DNA of 64,000 bases, from NCBI GenBank assembly GCA_014384285.1, contig JACNGE010000014.1, positions 276,513-340,512 of the forward strand, read 5' to 3'. This document shows, piece after piece, positions 16,577-24,498 of the stretch. Every line of letters starts with the position of its first letter. Positions within the stretch are counted from its first letter, which is position 1. Source of the DNA: Actinomycetota bacterium (GTDB taxonomy: Bacteria > Actinomycetota > Acidimicrobiia > Actinomarinales > Actinomarinaceae). The translations under genes were made by a program, and so were the position numbers. The notes beneath the pieces are model-generated. The model was not told the origin of the DNA, did no database searches, and saw only the letters and a list, made by a program, of their open reading frames with translations.

Positions 16577-16602
16577 CCCTTGCATGGCAGGGGTTTTTTT
16601 TT
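16577..16602 (+). terminator. Rho-independent terminator of cimA attenuator
   Basis: CCCTTGC (16577-16583) pairs with GCAGGGG (16587-16593) around an ATG loop, with one G.T wobble, and is followed directly by nine T (16594-16602). The cimA ATG is only 4 nt after the T-run. I saw no comparable GC-rich stem plus long T-run elsewhere in the window. Confidence 0.8.
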
Positions 16603-16606
16603 GGAT

Positions 16607-18163
16607 ATGAAAATAGATATATTTGACACAACTTTAAGAGATGGCTTTCAACAGGAGGGTATATCACCCTCTGTAAAAGATAAGCTTGCTATTGCTAAAT
16701 TACTTGATGATTTAGGAGTAAATTTCATAGAAGGTGGATGGCCCGGAGCCTCACCTAAAGAAGAAGAATTTTTTAGCAAAGCTAAAACAGAACTTACTCT
16801 TAAGAATGCAAAATTGGTGAGTTTTGGCTCTACTAGAAAACTTAATTCAAAAGTAGATGAAGATCCACAGGTTAAAGCACTGATCGATTCAGGAACTGAT
16901 TTTGTTTGCATAGTGGGCAAATCTTCAAAGCTTCATATAACAAAAGCATTACAAACGGATGTTGAAAGTGCAATTTCAATGGCAGTTGACACAATAGAAT
17001 ATCTTTCTTCGAATGGAAAAAGAGTCTTTTTTGATGCGGAACACTTTTTTGATGGGTACAAGGAAGATCCAAATACAAGTTTCAAAATAATGGATGCTGT
17101 AATAACAACTGGTGTCGATTGCTTTATATTTTGTGACACGAATGGGGGAACACTTCCTTCAGAAGTCGAACAAATCTTATCTGAAGTGCTTCCAAAGTAT
17201 AAAATTCAAAAGTTTGGGGTACATTTTCAAAATGACAACGGTTGCGCTGTTCCTAATTCAATGGTTGCAGTTAATTTAGGAGTTGATCATGTTCAAGGAA
17301 CAATGAATGGTTATGGTGAAAGAACAGGAAACGCCGACTTGTGTACTTTATTGCCTAACCTCTCTTTGAAAATGGGACATGAATCAATAAGCGTAGAATC
17401 TTTAAAATTGCTTACACCAATAGCTACCCATATTGCGGAATTAGTCAATGTTTCAATTGACTCTAGACATCCATATGTAGGTTCAGCGGCATTTACTCAT
17501 AAAGCAGGTCTTCATGCATCTGGAATGGCTAAAGACAGTTCACTCTATGAACACATTGACTCTTCGTTAGTAGGAAATTATACACGGACTACAGTTTCAG
17601 AATTAGCAGGTAGAGCCAGTGTTATAACAAAGGCAAATGAATTCGGATTAGAGTTCTCTAATGAAGATGCCAGAGAGTTAATCAATGAAGTTCAAAATCT
17701 TGAACATGCTGGTTATCAATTCGAAGCTGCAGATGCCTCACTTTATTTACTTATGAACAAAGTAAAAAGTAATGTGCCTAAATTCTTTACATTTGAAAGC
17801 TTCAGAGTATTTTCTGAAAGAAGAAATTCTGAAAACGTCATATCAGAAGCAGTGACTAAATTAAGAGTCAATGAAAATAGATATGTAACAACTGGTGAAG
17901 GTGTTGGTCCTGTGGATGCTCTAAGCAAAGCACTTGTAACAGCTTTACAAATAGACTATCCAAATGTTACAACAATCAAGCTTGTTGACTATAAAGTGAG
18001 GATTATTGACTCTACTGATGGTACTGAAGCTAAAACAAGAGTATTAGTTGAGTTTACTGACTCAACTAAAAACTGGAGTACAATTGGTGTCCACAAAAAT
18101 ATTATAAATGCCTCTTGGAATGCACTTTGTGACGGATTTAATTACTACTTTATGACAAGCTAA
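16607..18163 (+). CDS. cimA: (R)-citramalate synthase
   Basis: This 518-aa member of the HMGL-like/2-isopropylmalate synthase family condenses pyruvate with acetyl-CoA to citramalate, the first step of the threonine-independent route to isoleucine. Motifs include DTTLRDGFQQEG at the N-terminus and FQNDNGCAVPNS and NGYGERTGNADL in the barrel. The C-terminal regulatory domain (about 385-518) is of the LeuA dimer/allosteric type. The long form of about 520 aa with GGWPGASPKE distinguishes CimA from LeuA. An upstream TTG (16571) in frame would translate the terminator and is rejected; ATG 16607 gives the normal MKIDIFDTT N-terminus. It is preceded by the Ile attenuator and followed by acs. Confidence 0.93.
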   Translation: MKIDIFDTTLRDGFQQEGISPSVKDKLAIAKLLDDLGVNFIEGGWPGASPKEEEFFSKAKTELTLKNAKLVSFGSTRKLNSKVDEDPQVKALIDSGTDFVCIVGKSSKLHITKALQTDVESAISMAVDTIEYLSSNGKRVFFDAEHFFDGYKEDPNTSFKIMDAVITTGVDCFIFCDTNGGTLPSEVEQILSEVLPKYKIQKFGVHFQNDNGCAVPNSMVAVNLGVDHVQGTMNGYGERTGNADLCTLLPNLSLKMGHESISVESLKLLTPIATHIAELVNVSIDSRHPYVGSAAFTHKAGLHASGMAKDSSLYEHIDSSLVGNYTRTTVSELAGRASVITKANEFGLEFSNEDARELINEVQNLEHAGYQFEAADASLYLLMNKVKSNVPKFFTFESFRVFSERRNSENVISEAVTKLRVNENRYVTTGEGVGPVDALSKALVTALQIDYPNVTTIKLVDYKVRIIDSTDGTEAKTRVLVEFTDSTKNWSTIGVHKNIINASWNALCDGFNYYFMTS

Positions 18164-18214
18164 GTAGATATTTTTCATCTTTTATATTTATACTTAAATA
18201 AAAGGAGTGTTTCT

Positions 18215-20161
18215 TTGAATGAAAGAATAGAAAATTTACTAGAAGAGAATAGAAAATTTAGTCCATCAAAATCATTAGCAAATAATGCAAATGCTACTAG
18301 TGATTGGTTTACGCAAGCTAATGAAAATCGGTTAGATTTCTGGAAAAAGCAAGCCTTAGAAAGAATTACTTGGTTCAAAGAACCTACAGAAGTGCTAGAC
18401 GACTCAAATGCCCCCTTTTATAAATGGTTTAAAGATGGTGAATTAAACCTTTCATATAACTGCCTAGACAGACATCTCGAAAGTGATGGAGATAGAGTCG
18501 CATTTTACTGGGAGGGCGAACCTGGCGACACACAAGAAATTACATATCGTGATCTATATGAAAGAGTTTGTAAATTATCAAATGCGTTAAAAAAGTTAAA
18601 TGTTGAAAAAGGAGATAGAGTTGCTATCTATCTAGGCATGACTCCAGAGATCGTAGTGTCAATGCTCGCATGTGCAAGAATAGGAGCAGTCCATTCAGTA
18701 GTATTTGGTGGATTCTCATCTGAAGCATTGGCAGATAGAATTAATGACGCTCAAGCAAAATTAGTCATCACTGCTGACGGAGCATGGAGAAGGGGAGAAA
18801 TTGTACCACTAAAGGAAAATGTTGACGGCTCCTTAGAGCTTACAAAGTATATTGAGAATGTAATTGTAGTAAAAAGAACTAACCAAGTCATTCACATGGA
18901 AGCTGGAAGAGATCATTGGTATGAAGAAATTACTGCAAACGAATCAACTGAATGTGAACCCGAAATAATGAACGCTGAAGATATGTTATATATTCTTTAC
19001 ACTTCTGGAACAACTGCTAAACCCAAAGGGATAGTTCACACTCAGGCCGGATACTTGACCGGAGTCACAACTACCCACCATGAAGTATTTGATATTAAGG
19101 ACGACGATATATATTGGTGCGCGGCAGATTGTGGTTGGGTCACAGGGCATAGTTATATTGTTTATGGACCTCTTGCAAACAAGACAACAAGCGTAATGTA
19201 CGAAGGAGCTCCAAATGCCCCAGATGAAAAAAGATTATGGAATATTATTGAGAAGTATAAAGTAAATATTTTCTACACAGCACCTACTGCTATTCGAGCA
19301 TTTATGAAGTGGGGGGCAGAACACCCTCAAGCGCATGACCTATCGTCGTTAAGATTACTTGGTACAGTAGGTGAGCCAATAAACCCTGAGGCATGGATGT
19401 GGTACCACGAATATATTGGTAGTGAAAAATGTGCAATTGTTGATACTTGGTGGCAAACAGAAACTGGTTCGATAATGATTTCACCTTTACCTGGAGTAAC
19501 TGAGACTAAGCCAGGATCGGCATGTGGACCTCTCCCAGGTATAGAAACAGTCATAATAGATGAAAATAGTAATGAAGTTGGAAAAGGTGAAGGTGGATAT
19601 TTAGCTATTAAGTCACCATGGCCATCAATGTTAAGAACGGTATATGGCGATGATCAGCGATATATAGACACCTATTGGTCTCAACACGAAGGGATTTATT
19701 TTGCCGGTGACGGGGCAAAGTATGACGATGATGGCTATATATGGTTATTAGGTCGAGTAGATGATGTAATGAATATTTCAGGACATAGAATTTCTACAGC
19801 AGAGGTCGAGAGTGCATTAGTATCTCACAAGTTAGTTGCCGAAGCTGCTGTGATTGGAAGGTCTGATGAGATATCAGGTGAAGCAATAGCAGCTTTTGTA
19901 TCATTAATTGGTACTGATCAAGGTGATGAAAATCTGATTTCTGAACTAAGGCAACATGTCAGTGATAAAATTGGGCCAATAGCAAAACCAAAAAGCATAG
20001 TTATAACTCCAGATTTGCCAAAGACCAGAAGTGGTAAAATTATGAGAAGATTGCTTAAAGACATTTCAGAGGAAAGAAAGTTAGGAGACGTCACAACTCT
20101 TGCAAATGCTGACATAGTATCAGAACTTCAATCTAGAGCTTCAGATTCAGATGACGAATGA
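18215..20161 (+). CDS. acs: Acetyl-CoA synthetase (AMP-forming)
   Basis: This 648-aa adenylate-forming enzyme activates acetate to acetyl-CoA. The phosphate-binding loop YTSGTTAKPKG, the conserved GWVTGHSYIVYGPL and WWQTETGS segments, the hinge region GRVDDVMNISGHR and the C-terminal acetylatable-lysine motif TRSGKIMRRLL are all present. The length is standard (about 650 aa). Start is TTG with a good AAGGAG ribosome binding site 8 nt upstream; the nearby ATG at 18219 is out of frame. Its last 11 nt overlap a hotdog thioesterase gene. Acetyl-CoA made here also feeds citramalate synthase upstream. Confidence 0.97.
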   Translation: MNERIENLLEENRKFSPSKSLANNANATSDWFTQANENRLDFWKKQALERITWFKEPTEVLDDSNAPFYKWFKDGELNLSYNCLDRHLESDGDRVAFYWEGEPGDTQEITYRDLYERVCKLSNALKKLNVEKGDRVAIYLGMTPEIVVSMLACARIGAVHSVVFGGFSSEALADRINDAQAKLVITADGAWRRGEIVPLKENVDGSLELTKYIENVIVVKRTNQVIHMEAGRDHWYEEITANESTECEPEIMNAEDMLYILYTSGTTAKPKGIVHTQAGYLTGVTTTHHEVFDIKDDDIYWCAADCGWVTGHSYIVYGPLANKTTSVMYEGAPNAPDEKRLWNIIEKYKVNIFYTAPTAIRAFMKWGAEHPQAHDLSSLRLLGTVGEPINPEAWMWYHEYIGSEKCAIVDTWWQTETGSIMISPLPGVTETKPGSACGPLPGIETVIIDENSNEVGKGEGGYLAIKSPWPSMLRTVYGDDQRYIDTYWSQHEGIYFAGDGAKYDDDGYIWLLGRVDDVMNISGHRISTAEVESALVSHKLVAEAAVIGRSDEISGEAIAAFVSLIGTDQGDENLISELRQHVSDKIGPIAKPKSIVITPDLPKTRSGKIMRRLLKDISEERKLGDVTTLANADIVSELQSRASDSDDE

Positions 20162-20648
20162 GAGAACTTTTTCGTGGAATCTTTCTAATGACACAGTCCA
20201 AGATTTAGTTAGTTTAGATAAGCAACAGCGAATTAAATTTTTTGAAAATCTTCCTATGGAAAATGTTCCAATAGGTGCATTAATGGATTTTTCAAGAATA
20301 ACAGTCGACAATAAGGGACAAGTATCTTTTTATATAATTCCTCAGGAATTTCATTACAATCCTCTCGGAACAGTACATGGAGGTCTAGCAGCAACTGTTT
20401 TAGATTCATGCAATAGCATTTCCGCTAATTGCCAGCTAGATAGGGGATTCCTAACAATGACAACAGATATAAGAGTGAATTACTTAAGACCCATTACTGT
20501 TTTGACAGGTGAGATTACTGCAACTGCGAAAATTGAAAAAATAGGAAAAAAAGTAATTTTTGTAAATGGCTCACTATATGACAAAAGTGGCAAAGTTTAT
20601 GCCACTGCTAGTTCTACGGAACTTGTTGTCAAAGTTCCAAATGATTAA
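20151..20648 (+). CDS. PaaI-family hotdog thioesterase
   Basis: This 165-aa single hotdog-domain protein contains the family signature NPLGTVHGGLAATVLDS (HGG at about residues 76-78) and the following strand DIRVNYLRPI. The predicted function is hydrolysis of acyl-CoA thioesters. It overlaps acs by 11 nt, so an activity that limits or recycles CoA esters made by Acs or imported acids is plausible, but no specific substrate can be named. It ends 15 nt before the convergent tRNA-Leu. Confidence 0.85.
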   Translation: MTNERTFSWNLSNDTVQDLVSLDKQQRIKFFENLPMENVPIGALMDFSRITVDNKGQVSFYIIPQEFHYNPLGTVHGGLAATVLDSCNSISANCQLDRGFLTMTTDIRVNYLRPITVLTGEITATAKIEKIGKKVIFVNGSLYDKSGKVYATASSTELVVKVPND

Positions 20649-20663
20649 CATATTAATTTAAAG

Positions 20664-20746
20664 TGCGGATGAGAGGACTCGAACCTCCACGAGCAAAGCT
20701 CACTGGATCCTAAATCCAGCGCGTCTACCAGTTCCGCCACATCCGC
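20664..20746 (-). tRNA. tRNA-Leu (TAG)
   Basis: A class II tRNA of 83 nt with a long variable arm. Acceptor GCGGATG pairs with CATCCGC and the discriminator is A. The anticodon stem CTGGA/TCCAG closes loop TTTAGGA (TAG, complement of 20710-20712). The T-arm GGAGG-TTCGAGT-CCTCT is close to perfect. It lies downstream of tRNA-Lys on the same strand. Confidence 0.95.
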
Positions 20747-20758
20747 TAAAATGTCGCG

Positions 20759-20831
20759 TGGGTCGCCGGGGACTTGAACCCCGAACCTGCGGATTAAGAG
20801 TCCGATGCTCTGCCAGTTGAGCTAGCGACCC
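20759..20831 (-). tRNA. tRNA-Lys (CTT)
   Basis: A 73-nt cloverleaf. Acceptor GGGTCGC pairs with GCGACCC and the discriminator is A. The anticodon loop is CTCTTAA (CTT, complement of 20796-20798) and the T-arm is CGGGG-TTCAAGT-CCCCG. It is 12 nt from tRNA-Leu, so both probably share a transcript. Confidence 0.95.
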
Positions 20832-20926
20832 TTTTATACAGATTAACCGAACTAAGATTACTTAACTATTATTTTTTTATTTATTGTTTCCATAAAACCA
20901 GTATCATGGAACAATAATTAGACATA
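20832..20926. promoter_or_regulatory. Divergent promoter region between the two tRNA groups
   Basis: This 95-nt AT-rich gap separates the minus-strand Leu/Lys pair from the plus-strand Pro-Gly-Arg-His run. A TATCAT (20902-20907) is a candidate -10 for the plus-strand tRNAs, with the mature tRNA-Pro beginning 19 nt later. No convincing -35 box was found for either side. Confidence 0.35.
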
Positions 20927-21001
20927 CGGGCTGTGGCTCAGCTTGGCTAGAGCGCCTGCTTTGGGAGCAGGAGGTCGTGAGTTCGAATCTCACCAGCCCG
21001 A
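20927..21001 (+). tRNA. tRNA-Pro (TGG)
   Basis: A 75-nt cloverleaf. Acceptor CGGGCTG pairs with CAGCCCG and the discriminator is A. The anticodon stem CCTGC/GCAGG encloses TTTGGGA (TGG at 20962-20964) and the T-arm is GTGAG-TTCGAAT-CTCAC. First of four plus-strand tRNAs. Confidence 0.95.
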
Positions 21002-21015
21002 CTAACTGCATTATT

Positions 21016-21086
21016 GCGGGTGTAGCTTAATGGCAAAGCTCCAGCCTTCCAAGCTGGCTATGAGGGTTCGATTCCCTTCACCCGCT
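21016..21086 (+). tRNA. tRNA-Gly (TCC)
   Basis: A 71-nt cloverleaf. Acceptor GCGGGTG pairs with CACCCGC and the discriminator is T. The anticodon loop is CTTCCAA (TCC) within CCAGC/GCTGG, and the T-arm is GAGGG-TTCGATT-CCCTT with a terminal wobble. Confidence 0.95.
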
Positions 21087-21090
21087 CGAG

Positions 21091-21164
21091 GCTCTCGTAG
21101 CTCAAATGGATAGAGCAACAGACTTCTAATCTGTAGGTTATAGGTTCGAGTCCTATCGAGAGCG
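21091..21164 (+). tRNA. tRNA-Arg (TCT)
   Basis: A 74-nt cloverleaf. Acceptor GCTCTCG pairs with CGAGAGC and the discriminator is G. The anticodon loop is CTTCTAA (TCT) in an AGA/TCT stem, and the T-arm is ATAGG-TTCGAGT-CCTAT. It reads AGA, the dominant Arg codon in the genes around it. Confidence 0.94.
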
Positions 21165-21169
21165 CGCGT

Positions 21170-21244
21170 GGTGGTCGTAGCTCAGTTGGTTAGAGCACCT
21201 GGTTGTGGTCCAGGATGTCGCGGGTTCGAATCCCGTCGATCACC
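21170..21244 (+). tRNA. tRNA-His (GTG)
   Basis: Acceptor GTGGTCG pairs with CGATCAC (one G.T wobble). The extra G-1 (21170) opposite C73 (21244), the identity pair of tRNA-His, is encoded in the DNA. The anticodon loop is TTGTGGT (GTG) and the T-arm is GCGGG-TTCGAAT-CCCGT. It is 25 nt upstream of the tig start codon with no promoter in between, so tig may be cotranscribed with the tRNA run. Confidence 0.95.
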
Positions 21245-21268
21245 CAAGCTTTATTAATAAGGAGAAAA

Positions 21269-22588
21269 TTGAAATATAAGATTAAAAAAGAGTCAGAATT
21301 TGAGAAAATTCTTGAAATTAAAGTTGAACTAGAAGATCTTGACACACATAAAGATGAAGCTGTAAAAAAAATTGGTAAACAAATTAAAGTTGCTGGTTTT
21401 AGACCGGGTAAAATACCTGCAAATATCGTAACGAGGGAAGTTGGTGAAGATTATATAAATGAAGAAGCTATTGAATTATTTTTGCCACAAACATTATTTT
21501 CAATACTTAATGATGAGGAAATTTCACCAGCAACAAGACCTGCTATTAAAGAGATAAAAAAACAAAAAAATCATTTCGATGTTGAAGTTTTAATTACACT
21601 ATGGCCAAAACTTTCAAAATCACCAAAACTTTCACAAACAGTTGAAGTAGAATCAATCAAACCTTCAGATGAAGAGATAGAGGGGCAAATAGAGAGAATA
21701 AAATCACAATTTGCTGAAGTTTCAAAAGTAGAAAGACCTTTAAACTCAGGAGACTATGCAATGATGAATCTATCCGCTACTAAAAATAATGTTGATTTAA
21801 AAGATTTCACTTATAATGACTATCTGTATGAGGTAGGAAGCGGTTCTCTAACTCCAGCTTTGGATTCTAAACTTGAGGGAGTTGCTCCAGGAGCAATTAT
21901 TAAATTTACAGATTCTATCCCTCAAATTAATGAAGAAAATGTTGAATTAACAGTATTGGTAAAAGAGGTAAGGGAAAAAATACTACCCGAGTTGACTGAT
22001 GAATGGGTTGCTGACACAACCGAGTTTGAAAATATTGATTCGCTTAAAAAAGAACTTATTATCAATATAGAAAATGTAAAAAAACAGCAGATTGCTTCAC
22101 AGTATCAAGCAGAACTAACAAATAAACTTATTGAGGAAGTAGATATGAAACTTCCCGAGCAACTCGTCATAGCTGAGATGGATAGCATCCTACAAAATTT
22201 TCTTAATGAATTAAAGCAAAGCAACATACAGCTTGAAGATTATTTTAAAATAACGGGCTTAACAGAAGAGACATTAAGAGATGATCTTAATAAACAAGCT
22301 TCTAGAAATCTAACGATGGTACTAATTCTAGACAAGGTTATAGAAGATTTAGATATGAAGCTAGATGATAAAGATTTAGCTCTTGTTGATGAACATATGC
22401 AAACTCACAATGATGACGAAGATGATTCTGATCAGAGTAGTCACAGATTAAATCTAGAGGCAGAGTCTTTACGAAATAAAGCAATGCTCCATGTTTTACA
22501 ACAAGGTGTCTCTGTTGATAAAGACGGTGAAAAAGTATACCTACAAGACGTGTACAATAGAAGTACAGATTTAGGAGAGGAAGAATAA
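21269..22588 (+). CDS. tig: Trigger factor
   Basis: This 439-aa ribosome-associated chaperone has three regions: an N-terminal ribosome-binding domain with the GFRPGKIP motif (about residues 45-52), a peptidyl-prolyl isomerase domain (about 140-235) and a helical C-terminal chaperone domain. It ends in an acidic tail. The start is set by an AAGGAGA ribosome binding site (21259-21265) before TTG 21269. Reading further upstream runs through tRNA-His and gives a meaningless N-terminus. It is followed 1 nt later by clpP and then clpX, the conserved tig-clpP-clpX order for folding and degradation of new proteins. Confidence 0.95.
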   Translation: MKYKIKKESEFEKILEIKVELEDLDTHKDEAVKKIGKQIKVAGFRPGKIPANIVTREVGEDYINEEAIELFLPQTLFSILNDEEISPATRPAIKEIKKQKNHFDVEVLITLWPKLSKSPKLSQTVEVESIKPSDEEIEGQIERIKSQFAEVSKVERPLNSGDYAMMNLSATKNNVDLKDFTYNDYLYEVGSGSLTPALDSKLEGVAPGAIIKFTDSIPQINEENVELTVLVKEVREKILPELTDEWVADTTEFENIDSLKKELIINIENVKKQQIASQYQAELTNKLIEEVDMKLPEQLVIAEMDSILQNFLNELKQSNIQLEDYFKITGLTEETLRDDLNKQASRNLTMVLILDKVIEDLDMKLDDKDLALVDEHMQTHNDDEDDSDQSSHRLNLEAESLRNKAMLHVLQQGVSVDKDGEKVYLQDVYNRSTDLGEEE

Positions 22589-22589
22589 A

Positions 22590-23207
22590 ATGGAAAAATT
22601 ACCTTCAAATTATGTAATACCTACAGTAATTGAAAATACTAATAGGGGAGAAAGAGCTTTTGATATATATTCAAGATTATTGAAAGATAGGATTATTTTT
22701 CTTGGCACACCAATTGATGATGGTGTAGCAAACTCTATTATGGCCCAACTTTTGCATTTAGAGTCAGAAGATCCTGAGAAAGATATCTTCATGTATATAA
22801 ATTCACCTGGTGGATCAATAACATCACTTTTTACTATCTTTGACACAATGAACTATATAAGACCAGATATTTCAACAGTTTGCATGGGACTAGCAGCATC
22901 TGCAGCTTCTGTGATATTAGCTGGTGGTAAAAAGGGTAAAAGGTATAGCTTGCCTAATGCGAGAATAATGCTTCACCAACCATCTGGAGGCATGGAGGGA
23001 ACTGTAGCTGATATGGAAAGAAACTTTGACCTAATTGTTTCAATGAGAACACAGCTGAATCAATTATTGGCAGATTTTACCAATCAAGATGTAGAAAAAG
23101 TAACTTCGGACACTGATAGAGATTTTTGGATGACCGCACAAGAAGCTCTAGAATACGGTATAGTAGATGAAGTACTAACTCAAAGGGAGTTAGTAGACAA
23201 AAAATAA
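22590..23207 (+). CDS. clpP: ATP-dependent Clp protease proteolytic subunit
   Basis: This 205-aa serine protease forms the barrel that degrades substrates fed by ClpX. The catalytic triad can be placed: S104 in [10 protein letters not shown]129 in MLHQPSGG and D178 in [15 protein letters not shown] shapes the substrate-binding strand. Only one clpP copy is seen here, whereas most actinobacteria have a tandem clpP1-clpP2 at this place. It starts 1 nt after the tig stop, and clpX follows 18 nt downstream. Confidence 0.97.
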   Translation: MEKLPSNYVIPTVIENTNRGERAFDIYSRLLKDRIIFLGTPIDDGVANSIMAQLLHLESEDPEKDIFMYINSPGGSITSLFTIFDTMNYIRPDISTVCMGLAASAASVILAGGKKGKRYSLPNARIMLHQPSGGMEGTVADMERNFDLIVSMRTQLNQLLADFTNQDVEKVTSDTDRDFWMTAQEALEYGIVDEVLTQRELVDKK

Positions 23208-23225
23208 AATAACAGGGTACTAAAT

Positions 23226-24494
23226 ATGGCTAATAAAGAATCGTCATCTGAACCTCTAAAATGTAGTTTCTGTGGAAAATCCCAGAAGCAAGTTATAAAA
23301 TTAATCGCTGGTCCCGGTGTATATATTTGTGATGAGTGCATTGAGCTTTGTACTGAAATCATTGAAGAAGAAAAAATTGACACTATAGACAACATTGATG
23401 AAGTTAACCTTCCTTTGCCAAAAGAAATAAACCATTCACTTAACGAATTTGTTATTGGTCAAAATGAAGCTAAAAAAACATTGGCTGTAGCTGTTTACAA
23501 TCACTACAAAAGAATTTATAAAGATGATAATTCAAACGATGATTTAGAAATTCAAAAGTCAAACGTTCTAATCCTTGGGCCAACAGGAAGTGGAAAAACA
23601 TTACTTGCTCAGACGCTTGCAAAAATATTAAACGTCCCCTTTGCAATTGCTGATGCCACAACACTTACAGAGGCTGGATATGTAGGTGAAGATGTTGAAA
23701 ACATATTACTGTCACTTATTAATGCTGCTGACTTTGATATTAAGAAAGCAGAAAAAGGAATAATCTATATTGATGAAATCGATAAAATCACAAGAAAATC
23801 AGATAATCCATCAATAACTAGAGATGTATCTGGAGAAGGAGTCCAACAGGCTCTTTTAAAAATATTAGAAGGTACAGTTGCACAGGTTCCTCCACAAGGC
23901 GGAAGGAAGCACCCGCAACAAGAATATCTTCAAATTGATACAACAAATATCTTGTTTATTGTAGGAGGCGCATTTGACGGGCTTGAAGAAATAATTACGA
24001 AGAGACTAGGAGAAAATTCTATTGGGTTTTCAGCTTCTCTAGAGGGTTCTAGTAAAATAAACCAAAACGAAGTATTCCAAAATGTAGAAACGAAGGACCT
24101 TATTAAGTTTGGTTTAATTCCCGAGTTCATTGGAAGACTGCCTATTGTTACAAATGTAAATGAACTAGAAAAAGATTCACTAATAAAAATTTTAACGGAG
24201 CCAAAAAATGCAATCATAAAACAATTTCAAAAAATGTTTGCACTTGACGATATTGAATTGGTCTTCACAGATGATTCCTTAGAAGCTCTTGCTGAACTAG
24301 CACTCAAAAGAAACACTGGGGCAAGGGGACTTAGGTCCATACTCGAAAAGATTCTATTAAATGAGATGTACGAGTCTCCTTCGCGTAAAGATATAGATCA
24401 AATCATTGTAGATAAAGAAAACGTCCTAGAAGGTATTCAACCCAAGATGGTTTTAAATCAAAGTAAAGATTCAAAAGACTCAAAACCTGCATAA
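23226..24494 (+). CDS. clpX: Clp protease ATP-binding subunit ClpX
   Basis: This 422-aa AAA+ unfoldase partners ClpP. The N-terminal zinc-binding domain has C13, C16, C35 and C38. The Walker A motif GPTGSGKT is at 118-125, Walker B is [10 protein letters not shown], and sensor and arginine-finger motifs ([17 protein letters not shown]) are intact. The pore loop GYVGEDVE is visible. The length is typical. The valS start follows 4 nt after the stop. Confidence 0.97.
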   Translation: MANKESSSEPLKCSFCGKSQKQVIKLIAGPGVYICDECIELCTEIIEEEKIDTIDNIDEVNLPLPKEINHSLNEFVIGQNEAKKTLAVAVYNHYKRIYKDDNSNDDLEIQKSNVLILGPTGSGKTLLAQTLAKILNVPFAIADATTLTEAGYVGEDVENILLSLINAADFDIKKAEKGIIYIDEIDKITRKSDNPSITRDVSGEGVQQALLKILEGTVAQVPPQGGRKHPQQEYLQIDTTNILFIVGGAFDGLEEIITKRLGENSIGFSASLEGSSKINQNEVFQNVETKDLIKFGLIPEFIGRLPIVTNVNELEKDSLIKILTEPKNAIIKQFQKMFALDDIELVFTDDSLEALAELALKRNTGARGLRSILEKILLNEMYESPSRKDIDQIIVDKENVLEGIQPKMVLNQSKDSKDSKPA

Positions 24495-24498
24495 CTTC

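Larger units (their letters stand above)
16521..16606 (+). promoter_or_regulatory. Isoleucine-responsive transcription attenuator of cimA (candidate)
   Basis: Between the lipoprotein stop and the cimA ATG lie a leader ORF (16527-16553, five Ile codons) and two competing RNA structures. The first is an extended hairpin. Its inner stem pairs ACAACGA 16556-16562 with TCGTTGT 16568-16574. Its outer stem pairs AAGG 16552-16555 with CCTT 16578-16581, with a 3-nt bulge. The second is a terminator (16577-16593) with nine T. The outer stem of the first uses the 5' arm of the second, so they exclude each other. A ribosome stalled on the Ile codons would leave the antiterminator free to form. A ribosome reaching the leader stop would cover 16552-16562 and let the terminator form. 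That is classical amino-acid attenuation, here in front of the isoleucine-pathway gene cimA. Confidence 0.75.

Noticed and set aside
16571-16606. N-terminal extension of citramalate synthase from TTG 16571 (MLPLHGRGFFLD)
   Set aside because: It translates the terminator hairpin and T-run; ATG 16607 gives the normal family N-terminus.
16554-16606. T-box riboswitch as the explanation for the cimA leader
   Set aside because: There is no T-box sequence (AGGGTGG-type) or specifier stem-loop; the region is far too short, while a leader peptide with Ile codons is present.
21203-21268. Extended trigger factor frame starting inside tRNA-His
   Set aside because: The residues are a reading of the tRNA; the AAGGAGA site before TTG 21269 defines the start.
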